Shown here: positions 34,675 through 42,045 of the stretch, in pieces | Layout of the letters: each line of letters opens with the position of its first letter | Numbering within the stretch: position 1 is the stretch's first letter | Source: Telmatospirillum siberiense | GTDB taxonomy: Bacteria; Pseudomonadota; Alphaproteobacteria; Rhodospirillales; Magnetospirillaceae | DNA length: 42,045 nucleotides | Direction of reading: 5' to 3' | Assembly (NCBI RefSeq): GCF_002845745.1 | Contig: NZ_PIUM01000044.1 | Location: forward strand, 1 to 42,045 | Made by a program: the position numbers and the translations under genes | Notes under the pieces: model-generated | What the model saw: only the letters and a program-made list of their open reading frames with translations | Told to the model about the DNA's origin: nothing | The model's database searches: none

Positions 34675-35370
34675 ATGGCGTCTTCGGCTTCGAGTGTTCG
34701 ATATTCCATGACGAAACACATCTTGATGGTGCAGGCCGACGAATTGCTGGCCCGGTCCCTGGCGGATCAGTTGACCGCTCAGGGTTATCTGGTGGCGGCG
34801 GCGCCTTCGGTAACGCGGATCGACCAGTGGCTCGCCGGCAAGGCCATCGATCTGCTGCTGCTCGATGCCCAATCGGTGGACGACACGCTGCCGGCGGTTT
34901 GCCAAACCATGCGGGCCGCCCTGGGACCATGTCCGATCGTCGTCCTGGGCGTCGGCCGGGAAGGCGAGGCGGCGCTGAAGGCGGCCGGCGCCGACGCCTG
35001 TCTGGCAAAACCCTATCGTTTCGCCGAATTGCTTCAACATCTACAGGACCGGTTGCGCGATCCGCCGGCGGGTGGCGAAATTGCCATTGGCGCCTTTCGT
35101 CTTCATCCCATTGCGCGCCACCTGACCGACGATGCCGGCCGGCGCATTCATCTGACGGAAAAGGAAACCGCCATTCTGGCCTATCTTCACCGCGCCGGTG
35201 CCCGCGTGGTATCGCGTGACGAGCTTCTGGGCCAGGTCTGGGGCTACTCCAACGCGGTTTCCACCCATACGGTGGAAACCCACATCTATCGCTTGCGCCG
35301 CAAGTTGGCCGGCACCGCGGGGGCCGAAGCCCTGCTGTCCACCATGGCCGGCGGCTACCGGCTGAATTGA
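34675..35370 (+). CDS. Orphan OmpR-type response regulator with degenerate receiver
   Basis: The 231-residue protein has a receiver domain (about residues 13-128) and an OmpR/PhoB winged helix (about 135-231; IHLTEKETAILAYLHRAGAR, ELLGQVWGYSNAVSTHTVET, YRLRRKLAGT). The phosphoacceptor Asp64 (IDLLLLDAQ) and the Lys112 of AKPYRF are present. However, the acidic pair is reduced to Ala-Asp-Glu (residues 21-23), and the switch Thr/Ser is replaced by Gly92 (VLGVG). No histidine kinase gene is adjacent. It may act without full phosphorylation control. A second ATG at 34708 would shorten it by 11 residues. Confidence 0.88.
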   Translation: MASSASSVRYSMTKHILMVQADELLARSLADQLTAQGYLVAAAPSVTRIDQWLAGKAIDLLLLDAQSVDDTLPAVCQTMRAALGPCPIVVLGVGREGEAALKAAGADACLAKPYRFAELLQHLQDRLRDPPAGGEIAIGAFRLHPIARHLTDDAGRRIHLTEKETAILAYLHRAGARVVSRDELLGQVWGYSNAVSTHTVETHIYRLRRKLAGTAGAEALLSTMAGGYRLN

Positions 35371-35374
35371 AGCC

Positions 35375-36160
35375 CTAAGCCAGGTCGATCATGACCGGCG
35401 CATGATCGGAAGGTTGCTGCCAGCCCCGGCTTTCCGCGAAGACGGCGGCACCGGTCAGGCGGGGCGTCAACTGCGGGGTCACCCAGATATGATCGAGACG
35501 GCGCCCGCGGTCGCTGGCGGCCCAATCGGCGGCCCGATAGCTCCACCAAGTGGACAGTCGTTGCGCAGGAGGAATGAAATGACGGACGGCGTCGACCCAG
35601 CCGAGCGATTCCTGTAGCGCGGTCATCTTTTCGATCTCGATCGGCGTGTGGGTGACGATCTTCAGCATCTGCCGATGCGACCATACGTCGGTCGGCAAAG
35701 GCGCGATATTGAGATCGCCCACAAGCACTCTGGGCCGATCCGAGGCGTCCTGAGCCGCGAACCAGGCGGTCAGCGAATCGAGAAACTCCAACTTGTGGGC
35801 GAATTTGCCGTTGACCTCCGGATCGGGGATATCCCCGCCGGCCGGGATATAAAGGCAATGCACCTCCACCTCTCCGACGCGGGCGATCAGATGGCGGCAA
35901 TCGTCGCGGCCGCACCAGTTTTGGCTTCGCACGTCTTCCAGCGGCAGCCGCGAGGCGATGGCGACGCCGTTGTAGCTTTTCTGCCCGAAGATGGCGATGT
36001 CGTGATAGCCCAGCGCTTCCAGCGCTTCCCGGGGGAACTGCGGATCGGCGACCTTGGTTTCCTGCAGACAGACCACGTCCGGCCGCAAGGCCATGTCGAT
36101 CCGGGCGAGCTGCTCCAGGCGCAGCCGCACCGAATTGACGTTCCAGGTGACGAGACGCAA
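35375..36160 (-). CDS. xthA: Exodeoxyribonuclease III
   Basis: The 261-residue protein shows the ExoIII/APE fold motifs: TWNVNSVRLRLEQL, DVVCLQETKVADPQFP (metal Glu), YNGVAIASRLPLED, VGDLNIAPLPTDVW, and DHAPVMIDL at the end. It cleaves DNA at abasic sites and trims 3' blocks in base-excision repair. It ends 4 nt from the convergent response-regulator gene and starts 3 nt after the FAH-family gene, so those two form an operon. Confidence 0.96.
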   Translation of the reverse strand: MRLVTWNVNSVRLRLEQLARIDMALRPDVVCLQETKVADPQFPREALEALGYHDIAIFGQKSYNGVAIASRLPLEDVRSQNWCGRDDCRHLIARVGEVEVHCLYIPAGGDIPDPEVNGKFAHKLEFLDSLTAWFAAQDASDRPRVLVGDLNIAPLPTDVWSHRQMLKIVTHTPIEIEKMTALQESLGWVDAVRHFIPPAQRLSTWWSYRAADWAASDRGRRLDHIWVTPQLTPRLTGAAVFAESRGWQQPSDHAPVMIDLA

Positions 36161-36163
36161 CGC

Positions 36164-36847
36164 TCAGACCAGGGTGAAGACGTGGGTGGTGACCCCGTCG
36201 ACATGGATTTCGATGCGATCGCCCTTGACCACCTGACCGACGCCGGCCGGCGTACCGGTGAAGATCAGATCGCCCGGGGCCAGATGGACATATTCCGACA
36301 AGGCGGCGATGACTTCGGAAACGGACCAGATCATCTGGCCGATATCGCCTTGCTGTTTGGCCGCGCCGTTGACCGAAAGGGTGATGGCCCCGGTGGCGGG
36401 ATGGCCGATCTCCTCCACTGGGTGCAGGACGCCGACGGGGCCCGAGAAATCGAAGCCCTTGCCCATGTCCCAGGGTTGCCCCGCCTTCTTGGCGGCCGAC
36501 TGAAGATCCCGCCTCGTCAGGTCGCAGCCGACGGTATAGCCGTACACATGCTCAAGCGCGGCGGTCGCCGGAATGGCGTCGCCTCCCTTGCCGATGGCCA
36601 CCACCAGTTCTCCCTCGTAATGGAGATTTTGCGTGGCGCTGGGAAAGGGAACGGTCGGCAGCGTCGTGATGGCGTCGGCCGGCTTGGTAAAAAAGACCGG
36701 AGGTTCGCGGTCGGGGTCGTTCCCCATCTCACGGACGTGATCGGCATAATTCCGTCCGACGCAGAAGACACGGCGCACGGGAAACAGGCCGCCGCCGGAC
36801 ACCGGCAAAACGACGGGAGCGGGCGGGGGGAAAACAAAGAACGTCAT
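36164..36847 (-). CDS. Fumarylacetoacetate hydrolase family protein
   Basis: The 227-residue protein has the FAH signatures RVFCVGRNYADHVREMG, PVFFTKPADAI, LHYEGELVVAIGKGG (metal-binding Glu), and YTVGCDLTRRDLQ. Close family members hydrolyse fumarylpyruvate or decarboxylate/hydrate related keto acids, so the substrate is not assigned beyond FAH family. The ATG at 36847 has a GGAG ribosome site, and a promoter-like pair lies upstream. It is co-directional with xthA, which begins 3 nt after its stop. Confidence 0.9.
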   Translation of the reverse strand: MTFFVFPPPAPVVLPVSGGGLFPVRRVFCVGRNYADHVREMGNDPDREPPVFFTKPADAITTLPTVPFPSATQNLHYEGELVVAIGKGGDAIPATAALEHVYGYTVGCDLTRRDLQSAAKKAGQPWDMGKGFDFSGPVGVLHPVEEIGHPATGAITLSVNGAAKQQGDIGQMIWSVSEVIAALSEYVHLAPGDLIFTGTPAGVGQVVKGDRIEIHVDGVTTHVFTLV

Positions 36848-36889
36848 GGGAACTCCGCCTTTGGAGGAACGCGCGAGAAGCAAGCGGGG

Positions 36890-36918
36890 AGTATAATCAG
36901 AAAAGACGAAGATATGAA
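36890..36918 (-). promoter_or_regulatory. Candidate sigma-70 promoter of the FAH/xthA operon
   Basis: On the minus strand TTCATA (36918-36913) and TATACT (36895-36890) are separated by 17 bases, matching the -35 and -10 consensus at 4/6 and 5/6. The start would lie about 35 nt before the FAH ATG. Confidence 0.5.
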
Positions 36919-36946
36919 AAGCACAGTTGCCAACCGATCGCCTGGT

Positions 36947-36987
36947 ACAAAAGAAGGGCGCCCGGTCAGGGGGGTAACCGGGCGCCC
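36947..36987 (-). terminator. Intrinsic terminator upstream of the FAH gene
   Basis: Arms 36956-36966 and 36977-36987 form a perfect 11-bp GC stem with a 10-base loop. On the minus strand TTCTTTTGT follows. It ends transcription coming from lolA or from a small RNA in the gap, before the FAH promoter. Confidence 0.85.
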
Positions 36988-36990
36988 AAT

Positions 36991-37143
36991 GCTCCTCTGC
37001 GGAGCGTGGGAACGGCAGGGGAAACCGCTCCCACCGATCACGGACGTTGCGACCGCGACCATCTGTTTTAAGAAATGGTCGCGGGGAGGCCGGTCCTCAA
37101 TTCGCCCAGTCACATATCAGCCATGTGAATATCACATGGCTGA
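36991..37143 (-). other. Multi-hairpin intergenic region, possible small RNA
   Basis: Between the lolA stop and the terminator lie four more stems: 37117-37128/37132-37143 (12 bp, perfect), 37054-37062/37075-37083 (9 bp, perfect), 37008-37015/37025-37032 (8 bp on the minus strand with one G-U pair), and 36991-36995/37001-37005 (5 bp). With the terminator they would make a folded minus-strand RNA of about 200 nt. It could be the 3' end of the lolA mRNA or a separate small RNA. No coding frame is convincing. Confidence 0.4.
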
Positions 37144-37168
37144 CCCGCAAAATAGCAATTCTTGAGGT

Positions 37169-37864
37169 TTACCGACCACTTGTGGATAAGTCCGGGCCAT
37201 GACCCAGCTTCGGATCCTTGAAATAAAAAAGATCCTTGTCGAAGGTGAGGCCCGTCGAAGCGTCGAACAGCGAGACGGTGGTGACTTGTCCCTGCGGGTC
37301 GGTGACCTGCCATTGCCGCAACTGGAACGGCGATTCGGTAAAGACCAGGGTGATCCGTCCCTGGGACGGATCGGCCGCCTTGATCACCGTCACATTCATG
37401 ATGCCGGGCTGATGGCCCACCTTGGTGACCTTCAGATCCTCGCCGTTCAATTTGATCGCGGGACGGACGAGGATGCCGGCCGGTGTGGAATCGAGACCGA
37501 GATAGCTCACCTGCTGCAACTGCTTGTCGTAATAGATGAGGAAATTGCCGTCGGCGACCACCTCGATGGGGCTGGGCGGGTCGTAGTCCAGCCGCAACCG
37601 TCCGGGCCGCCACAGATAAACCGTGCCTTCGGCGGTGGCGCCGTCGGGATTGACCTGCATGAAATGGGCTTTGAAGGTGGTAATGCCGTTCAAATAGTTC
37701 TCGGCCTTCTCCACATCGGCGCTCTCGGCCGAGGCCGGTACCGCCGCCGAGAGGGGCCCGGTCAGCGATAGCGAGCACAGCGCCGCCGCCAAAGCCAGAC
37801 GCCAGCCCCTTCCTTTGCGTTTTCCCGCGATTGCGCGGCCGGAGTGGTTCTGAGGGAACGACAT
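37169..37864 (-). CDS. lolA: Outer-membrane lipoprotein carrier LolA
   Basis: The 231-residue protein has an Arg/Lys-rich N-terminus, a signal peptide (LALAAALCSLSLTGPLSAAV), and the LolA barrel: YLNGITTFKAHFMQVNPDG, GTVYLWRPGRLRLDYDPPSP, VADGNFLIYYDKQLQQVSYL. LolA carries outer-membrane lipoproteins across the periplasm from LolCDE to LolB. It lies 38 nt after ftsK on the same strand. The ftsK-lolA-xthA neighbourhood is common in alphaproteobacteria. Its last codons contain a perfect DnaA-box 9-mer (37181-37189), probably by chance. Confidence 0.92.
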   Translation of the reverse strand: MSFPQNHSGRAIAGKRKGRGWRLALAAALCSLSLTGPLSAAVPASAESADVEKAENYLNGITTFKAHFMQVNPDGATAEGTVYLWRPGRLRLDYDPPSPIEVVADGNFLIYYDKQLQQVSYLGLDSTPAGILVRPAIKLNGEDLKVTKVGHQPGIMNVTVIKAADPSQGRITLVFTESPFQLRQWQVTDPQGQVTTVSLFDASTGLTFDKDLFYFKDPKLGHGPDLSTSGR

Positions 37865-37902
37865 GGAAACTCCTAAGAAAAACTAAGGCCGCCGGCGACG
37901 GC

Positions 37903-40347
37903 TCAGTCGCCGTGGCTGCGCACCAGCACTTCGCGTTTGCCGACATGATTGGCCCGGCTGACCACCCCCTCGGCTTCCATCTTCTCGATGATGCGGGCGG
38001 CGCGGTTGTAGCCGATCTGCAGATGCCGCTGGATGAAGCTGGTCGAGGCCTTCCCTTCCCGGGCGACCAGCGCGACCGCCTGATCGTAAAGGCCGTCTCC
38101 GGAATCGCCACGGCCGCCCGGATCTTCCCCGCCGCCTTCGTCCTCTTCCGTCACGTTGTCGACATAGTGCGGCTCACCCTGCTGGCGCAGATGTTCGACC
38201 ACCAACTCGACTTCCTGGTCGCTGACGAAAGGCCCGTGCACGCGGGTGATCCGGCCGCCGGCCGCCATATAGAGCATGTCGCCCTGGCCCAGCAACTGTT
38301 CGGCGCCCTGTTCTCCTAAGATAGTGCGGCTGTCGATGCGCGACGAGACCTGGAAGCTGATGCGGCTCGGAAAATTCGCCTTGATGGTGCCGGTGATGAC
38401 GTCGACCGAGGGCCGCTGGGTCGCCATGATCACATGGATGCCGGCGGCCCGGGCCATCTGGGCGAGCCGCTGAATGGCCGCCTCGATGTCCTTGCCGGCA
38501 ACCAGCATGAGATCGGCCATCTCGTCGACGACGACGACGATGAAGGGCAGGGGCTGCAGATCCAGATCCTGGTCTTCGTAAACCGGCTTTCCGGTTTCCG
38601 GGTCGAACCCGGTCTGCACCGTGCGCGACAGGCTTTCCCCCTTGGTCCGGGCTTCGGCCAGCCGCTGGTTGTAACCGGTGATATTACGCACGCCCAACTG
38701 GCTCATCGCCCGATAGCGGTCCTCCATCTCGCGGACCGCCCATTTCAAGGCCACGACCGCCTTGCCGGGTTCGGTCACCACGGGCGCCAGCAGATGGGGG
38801 ATGCCGTCGTAAACCGAAAGTTCGAGCATCTTCGGATCGATCATGATCAGGCGGCATTCCTCCGGACGCAGCCGGTAGAGCAGCGAGAGGATCATCGTGT
38901 TGATGGCGACCGATTTGCCCGATCCGGTGGTTCCGGCGATGAGAAGGTGGGGCATGCGGGCCAGATCGACCATGATCGGCTGCCCGCTGATATCCTTGCC
39001 CAGCACCAGGGTCAGGCGGGAGGGAGCCCGCTCGAAAGCCTCGGAAGCCAGCAGTTCGCGCAGAAAGACGGTTTCGCGCCGGCTGTTGGGCAATTCGATG
39101 CCGATCACCGAGCGGCCGGGGACCGTGGCGATGCGGACCGACAGCGCGCTCATCGAGCGGGCGATGTCGTCGGCCAGACTGATCACCCGCGACGTCTTGG
39201 TTCCCGGCGCCGGTTCCAGTTCGTAGAGGGTGACCACGGGACCGGGCCGCACCTTGACGATCTGACCGTTGACGCCGAAATCGTCGAGAACGGATTCCAA
39301 AAGCCGGGCGTTCTGGGCCAGGGCATCCTCGTTGATGCCGGTGCCGCGATTGTCCGGAGGCGCGGCCAGAAGGCCGAGCGGCGGCAGTTCGTAGCTGTCG
39401 TCCGGCAGGTCCAGGCGGCCCTGGCGGCCGTCCTGTTCGCGCCGGCCAGGCTGGGTCCGCGGTGCGCGCGGCGCGACCAGGGGTTCGGACGGCCGGATGG
39501 TGGGCGTCCGCTCGGCGGCGACGGGTGCCGCCGCCGGCTGGTCGGCGAATTGCTCCTCCTCGTCCGGCTCTTCGCCGCCGCCTCCTCCAAAGAATGACGG
39601 GTCGTGGCGGTTCCCTTGCGGAACGAAACCCTCGGCGGCGGCCATCAGCGGCCGCATGGGCCGCAGTCCGCGCAAGGTTTCGCTCCAGCGGCGCACGGCC
39701 GCCGCCGCCGTCCGCAGATGGGTGGCGATGGAGCGCCATTCCTCCAGGGAAAGTCCCAGGGCGTAAAAGGCGCAGACCAGGCCGAGCAGCGCGCTGAAGG
39801 GTACAAGGACCCAGAGCGCGACCGGTCCGCCTAGCAACCGCGCCGCTTCGCCGAGGCCTTCGAGCAGCAGCCGGCCGGCCGATCCGCCCAGGGCATCGCC
39901 CGATCCCCCGACCACGCCAGGAAGATGCCAGCCATCGGGCAGCGGGACCGAGGCCAAGGAGATGGCCAGCAGCAACAGGCTGCAAATCAGCAGCAGCGCC
40001 CGCGCCCAGGTTTTCTCAAGCGGGATGCCGCTGACCAGCAGGCGGCCGCCCCAGGCGACGAGGGCGAGAACCGGCAGCCAGGCCGTCAGTCCGAACAATT
40101 GCAGAAGCAGGTCCGACAGAATGGCGCCAGGCGCCCCCAGCATGTTGCGGATGGAGCCGACGGGCGCGGCGGCGGTATCCAGGCTAGGATCCTGCCGGCT
40201 ATAGGTGGCAAGCGCCGCCGCCAGGGCAAGGGCGATGGCGACGATCGCCAATCCGCCGGCCTGCAGCGACCAGCGTTTCAGCATGTCCGCCGCTCCGGCG
40301 GGCAGAAACCGGTGTTCGATCTTGCGGCGCGCGACCGGCTTCGCCAT
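37903..40347 (-). CDS. ftsK: DNA translocase FtsK
   Basis: The 814-residue protein has an N-terminal membrane domain with about four helices (residues 27-48, 77-104, 115-135, 173-200), a Pro/Glu-rich linker (about 245-330), and the hexameric motor with Walker [10 protein letters not shown] (471-479) and Walker [13 protein letters not shown] (about 602-613). The C-terminal gamma winged helix (about 750-814) includes [20 protein letters not shown]. It pumps DNA at the septum toward dif and activates XerCD. The linker is short compared with E. coli. The start overlaps the aminotransferase stop by one base. Confidence 0.97.
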   Translation of the reverse strand: MAKPVARRKIEHRFLPAGAADMLKRWSLQAGGLAIVAIALALAAALATYSRQDPSLDTAAAPVGSIRNMLGAPGAILSDLLLQLFGLTAWLPVLALVAWGGRLLVSGIPLEKTWARALLLICSLLLLAISLASVPLPDGWHLPGVVGGSGDALGGSAGRLLLEGLGEAARLLGGPVALWVLVPFSALLGLVCAFYALGLSLEEWRSIATHLRTAAAAVRRWSETLRGLRPMRPLMAAAEGFVPQGNRHDPSFFGGGGGEEPDEEEQFADQPAAAPVAAERTPTIRPSEPLVAPRAPRTQPGRREQDGRQGRLDLPDDSYELPPLGLLAAPPDNRGTGINEDALAQNARLLESVLDDFGVNGQIVKVRPGPVVTLYELEPAPGTKTSRVISLADDIARSMSALSVRIATVPGRSVIGIELPNSRRETVFLRELLASEAFERAPSRLTLVLGKDISGQPIMVDLARMPHLLIAGTTGSGKSVAINTMILSLLYRLRPEECRLIMIDPKMLELSVYDGIPHLLAPVVTEPGKAVVALKWAVREMEDRYRAMSQLGVRNITGYNQRLAEARTKGESLSRTVQTGFDPETGKPVYEDQDLDLQPLPFIVVVVDEMADLMLVAGKDIEAAIQRLAQMARAAGIHVIMATQRPSVDVITGTIKANFPSRISFQVSSRIDSRTILGEQGAEQLLGQGDMLYMAAGGRITRVHGPFVSDQEVELVVEHLRQQGEPHYVDNVTEEDEGGGEDPGGRGDSGDGLYDQAVALVAREGKASTSFIQRHLQIGYNRAARIIEKMEAEGVVSRANHVGKREVLVRSHGD

Positions 40348-41537
40348 CAGGCCTCCACCAGCACATCGGCGATGCGCGAAAGCGCCCGCCGCGTGGTTTC
40401 CAGATCATGGACCAGGGCGACCCGGATGAAGGGAGCGCCGGGATTGCGGCCTCCTTCGTCGGGCCGGGCCAGATAGGCGCCGGGCAGGACGCGGACACCG
40501 GCGTCTGTCCACAGGCGGGATGCGGCCCGCTCGCCGTCTCCGACATCCAGCCAAAGGAAGAAACCGCCGGCCGGCCGGTAAAATCCCAACCGTTTCCCGA
40601 AGATCTCCTCGGCGACGTCGAGCTTGGCCCGATAGAGCGACCGATTGGCCTCGACATGGGTCTCCTCCTGCCACAAGGCGGTGGAGGCGGCCAGGATGGG
40701 CAGCGGCACGGCCGCTCCGCCATAGGCGCGCAGCCGTCCAAAATCCTTGATCAAACCGGCTTCGCCGGCGACGAAGCCCGATCGCAGGCCCGGCGCGCTG
40801 GAACGCTTGGACAGGGAATGGAAGATCACCACCCCTTCCATGCCTCCGCCCAGCTTGGCGCAGGCTTGCAACGCTCCGGCCGGTTCGGTCCCGTCATAGA
40901 TTTCGGAATAGCATTCGTCCACGGCCAGGGTGAAGCCGTGGCGGCGGGCCAGGGAGACGGCGGCCTCGAGATAGGCGGCATCGGCCACCGTGCCTTGCGG
41001 ATTGGCGGGATTGCACAGATAGGCCAGCGCCGTCCGATCGAGGAGGGCCTTCGGCAGCGCCGTGAAATCGGGCAGGAAGCCGTTTTCCGGCCCTGCCGGC
41101 ACGAAAACCGGCTCGGCTCCGGCCAGCAGCGCGGCGCCGGCATAGACCTGGTAGAAGGGATTGGGCAGCAACACCACGGGCGGTTTGGCGCTCTTGGCCG
41201 GATCGCAGACCAGATGGGCGATCTGAAACAGGCCCTCGCGGGTTCCGGATAACGGCAGGATCTGCCGGTCGCCGTCGATGGCGCCGTCCGGCAGGCGGAA
41301 GCGGCGCGTCAGCCAGGCGGCGGCGGCGGCGCGAAAAGCCTGCGTTCCGGCCATCGGCGGATATTTTCCCCATCCGGCCACCTGTTCGGTGAGGATGTCG
41401 GAGACCCAGGCCGGCGGCTGATGCTGCGGCTCTCCGATGGACATGATGATGGGATCGGCCCCAGGCGGCCCCTGCAGCAGGGTGGCGAGACGCTGGAACG
41501 GATAATCGGTAAGAAGATCGAGCCGTGGATTGGTCAT
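40347..41537 (-). CDS. Class I/II PLP aminotransferase (DapC-like)
   Basis: The 396-residue fold-type I protein carries [32 protein letters not shown], and the PLP-lysine motif [15 protein letters not shown] with Lys244; Asp207 and Tyr210 fit the cofactor pocket. The sequence resembles the succinyldiaminopimelate aminotransferase (DapC) group often found next to ftsK in alphaproteobacteria. That would place it in lysine/diaminopimelate synthesis, but aspartate/other transaminase activity cannot be excluded by eye. Its stop overlaps the ftsK start. Confidence 0.87.
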   Translation of the reverse strand: MTNPRLDLLTDYPFQRLATLLQGPPGADPIIMSIGEPQHQPPAWVSDILTEQVAGWGKYPPMAGTQAFRAAAAAWLTRRFRLPDGAIDGDRQILPLSGTREGLFQIAHLVCDPAKSAKPPVVLLPNPFYQVYAGAALLAGAEPVFVPAGPENGFLPDFTALPKALLDRTALAYLCNPANPQGTVADAAYLEAAVSLARRHGFTLAVDECYSEIYDGTEPAGALQACAKLGGGMEGVVIFHSLSKRSSAPGLRSGFVAGEAGLIKDFGRLRAYGGAAVPLPILAASTALWQEETHVEANRSLYRAKLDVAEEIFGKRLGFYRPAGGFFLWLDVGDGERAASRLWTDAGVRVLPGAYLARPDEGGRNPGAPFIRVALVHDLETTRRALSRIADVLVEA

Positions 41538-41563
41538 GATGGGGGGAATTTACCGAAAACTCC

Positions 41564-41592
41564 GGCGAAGCCGAAGTTTTCTTTTAAATAAC
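41564..41592 (+). terminator. Hairpin with T run upstream of the aminotransferase gene
   Basis: GAAAACTCCGGC and GCCGAAGTTTTC pair over about 12 bp with a GAA loop, and on the plus strand TTTTAAAT follows. No plus-strand gene precedes it; on the minus strand it would lie in the leader of the aminotransferase gene. Confidence 0.4.
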
Positions 41593-41905
41593 CCTCAAAC
41601 GCCGGGCGGGCGCGTCCGCGCCCTTGGCTTACGCGCGAGCGCTCGCGCGGGGCCTCAACGGCCCAGTCGCGGGCAAGCCCGCTCCGTTCCTCATTGGCAC
41701 CGTTGCCTGACGTGACCCGACCGGAACCGGCGCAGCCGGTGACTAGGCCATTAAGGCCGCCGCAGCTTATGCCGGGAGCGTCAGCGGAGGCATAAGCGAG
41801 GAGAGCCAAGCCGGCGGATGCCGGCGCCCGGCGTCTGAGGGACATTTATAAAGCCAAGGGGCCGAATGGCCCCGCCCGCCCGGCGTTTGAGGGCTATTTA
41901 ATAAA
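41582..41905. repeat. Repeat cluster with three copies of a variable-hairpin repeat
   Basis: This gene-free stretch has copy D on the minus strand (41582-41630) and copies B (41804-41852) and C (41853-41905) in tandem on the plus strand. Each has AGCCAAG, a hairpin of different sequence, then CGCCCGGCG(T/C)(T/C)TGAGGG and an A/T tail. Hairpins: D 41608-41614/41617-41623, B 41810-41815/41820-41825, C 41858-41863/41868-41873. The part between D and B holds further stems, including one of 9 bp (GCTTATGCC with GGCATAAGC). I see no real gene here. Confidence 0.8.
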
Positions 41906-41931
41906 AAAGGGAGCGCCTTTCGGGCGCTCCC
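41903..41931 (-). terminator. Intrinsic terminator of amtB
   Basis: Arms 41909-41917 and 41923-41931 form a 9-bp GC stem, followed on the minus strand by TTTTTT. A second perfect 12-bp stem (41935-41946/41951-41962) lies between it and the end of amtB and covers the stop codon. Confidence 0.9.
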
Positions 41932-41958
41932 TCGTTAACCAATCCCGGTGGGGATTGG

Positions 41959-42045
41959 TTAATGGATCACCTCGCCATGCAGGGTGATGTCGAGCCCCTC
42001 GGATTCCTCTTCCGGGGTGACCCGCAGGCCCATGACCAGGTCGAT
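41959..42045 (-). CDS. amtB: Ammonium transporter, C-terminal end (partial)
   Basis: Only the last 28 codons are in the window. They read IDLVMGLRVTPEEESEGLDI followed by TLHGEVIH and a stop, the characteristic cytosolic C-terminal tail of Amt/MEP ammonium channels, in which GLRV...EGLD contacts GlnK. The gene extends beyond the right edge. AmtB conducts ammonia across the inner membrane and is normally paired with glnK; that gene is not in view. Confidence 0.88.
   Translation of the reverse strand: MDLVMGLRVTPEEESEGLDITLHGEVIH

Noticed and set aside
35648-37165. A 505-codon open frame on the plus strand opposite xthA and the FAH gene
   Set aside because: It runs antisense through two clear genes, a terminator and an intergenic region, with no start signal or domain.
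37181-37189. A perfect DnaA-box 9-mer at the end of lolA
   Set aside because: A single 9-mer match in 42 kb is expected by chance about a third of the time, and it lies in coding sequence without a second box nearby.
41534-41845. A 103-codon minus-strand frame upstream of the aminotransferase
   Set aside because: It covers the hairpin repeats and has repeat-like Arg/Gly/Ala composition without a family match; the area is better explained as repeats.
1-42045. tRNA, rRNA, transposase or prophage genes
   Set aside because: None found on reading both strands; all substantial frames belong to core bacterial families or are shadows.

Overview
This is a chromosomal window from a Gram-negative alphaproteobacterium, most probably a Rhodospirillales-type organism. 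That assignment is inferred from gene order, high GC, alphaproteobacterial families (Tim44-like protein, DUF6489, DUF3576, LptE, PagL, two outer-membrane barrel proteins) and dispersed palindromes of a kind common in this class. No marker gene here fixes the genus. I see no rRNA, tRNA, insertion sequence, prophage or CRISPR array. The DNA looks like core chromosome.

The central feature is the replication origin region. The gene-free stretch 7468-7892 lies between the PEP synthase/PPDK regulatory kinase gene (the RP001-type neighbour) and hemE, the same place as Caulobacter oriC, and holds three perfect and one near-perfect DnaA box. The parAB segregation genes follow at 19.9-21.6 kb, and three parS palindromes lie between origin and parAB (11470, 17184, 19254). 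One parS is the core of the terminator-like hairpin after rho.

Layout. 1-2.5 kb (minus): smr (partial), a membrane protein, mltA and a Tim44-like gene. 2.6-3.8 kb (plus): fxsA and secB. 3.9-7.5 kb (minus): a tightly overlapping operon ppsR-maf-aroE-coaE-dnaQ reading away from oriC. 7.9-11.4 kb (plus): hemE-hemH-rho. 11.5-15.1 kb (minus): quinone reductase, ogt and a YyaL-type thioredoxin-domain protein. 15.2-21.6 kb (plus): a DUF6489 protein, a 2Fe-2S ferredoxin, mnmE, mnmG, rsmG, parA and parB (tRNA wobble modification, 16S methylation, chromosome segregation). 21.6-21.9 kb: a tandem palindromic repeat. 22-26.8 kb (minus): DUF3576 lipoprotein gene, leuS, lptE, holA. 27.1-30 kb (plus): two outer-membrane barrel proteins. 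30-34.5 kb: thiE-like gene, yggS, pagL, an unrecognised Ala/Thr-rich protein and ribA. 34.7-36.8 kb: an orphan OmpR-type regulator, xthA and an FAH-family hydrolase. 36.9-41.5 kb (minus): a structured intergenic region, lolA, ftsK and an aminotransferase. The window ends in a repeat-rich region and the 3' end of an ammonium transporter gene.

The most interesting non-coding signals are: (1) an inverted pair of DnaA boxes in oriC; (2) parS embedded in the rho terminator palindrome; (3) a four-copy repeat in which a hairpin of variable sequence precedes a constant CCGGCG..TGAGGG tail; (4) a multi-hairpin region ending in a terminator after lolA. In protein space, ferrochelatase has a Cys pattern compatible with a [2Fe-2S] cluster, and an unrecognised protein carries three GDF(M/L)(V/I)FG motifs.
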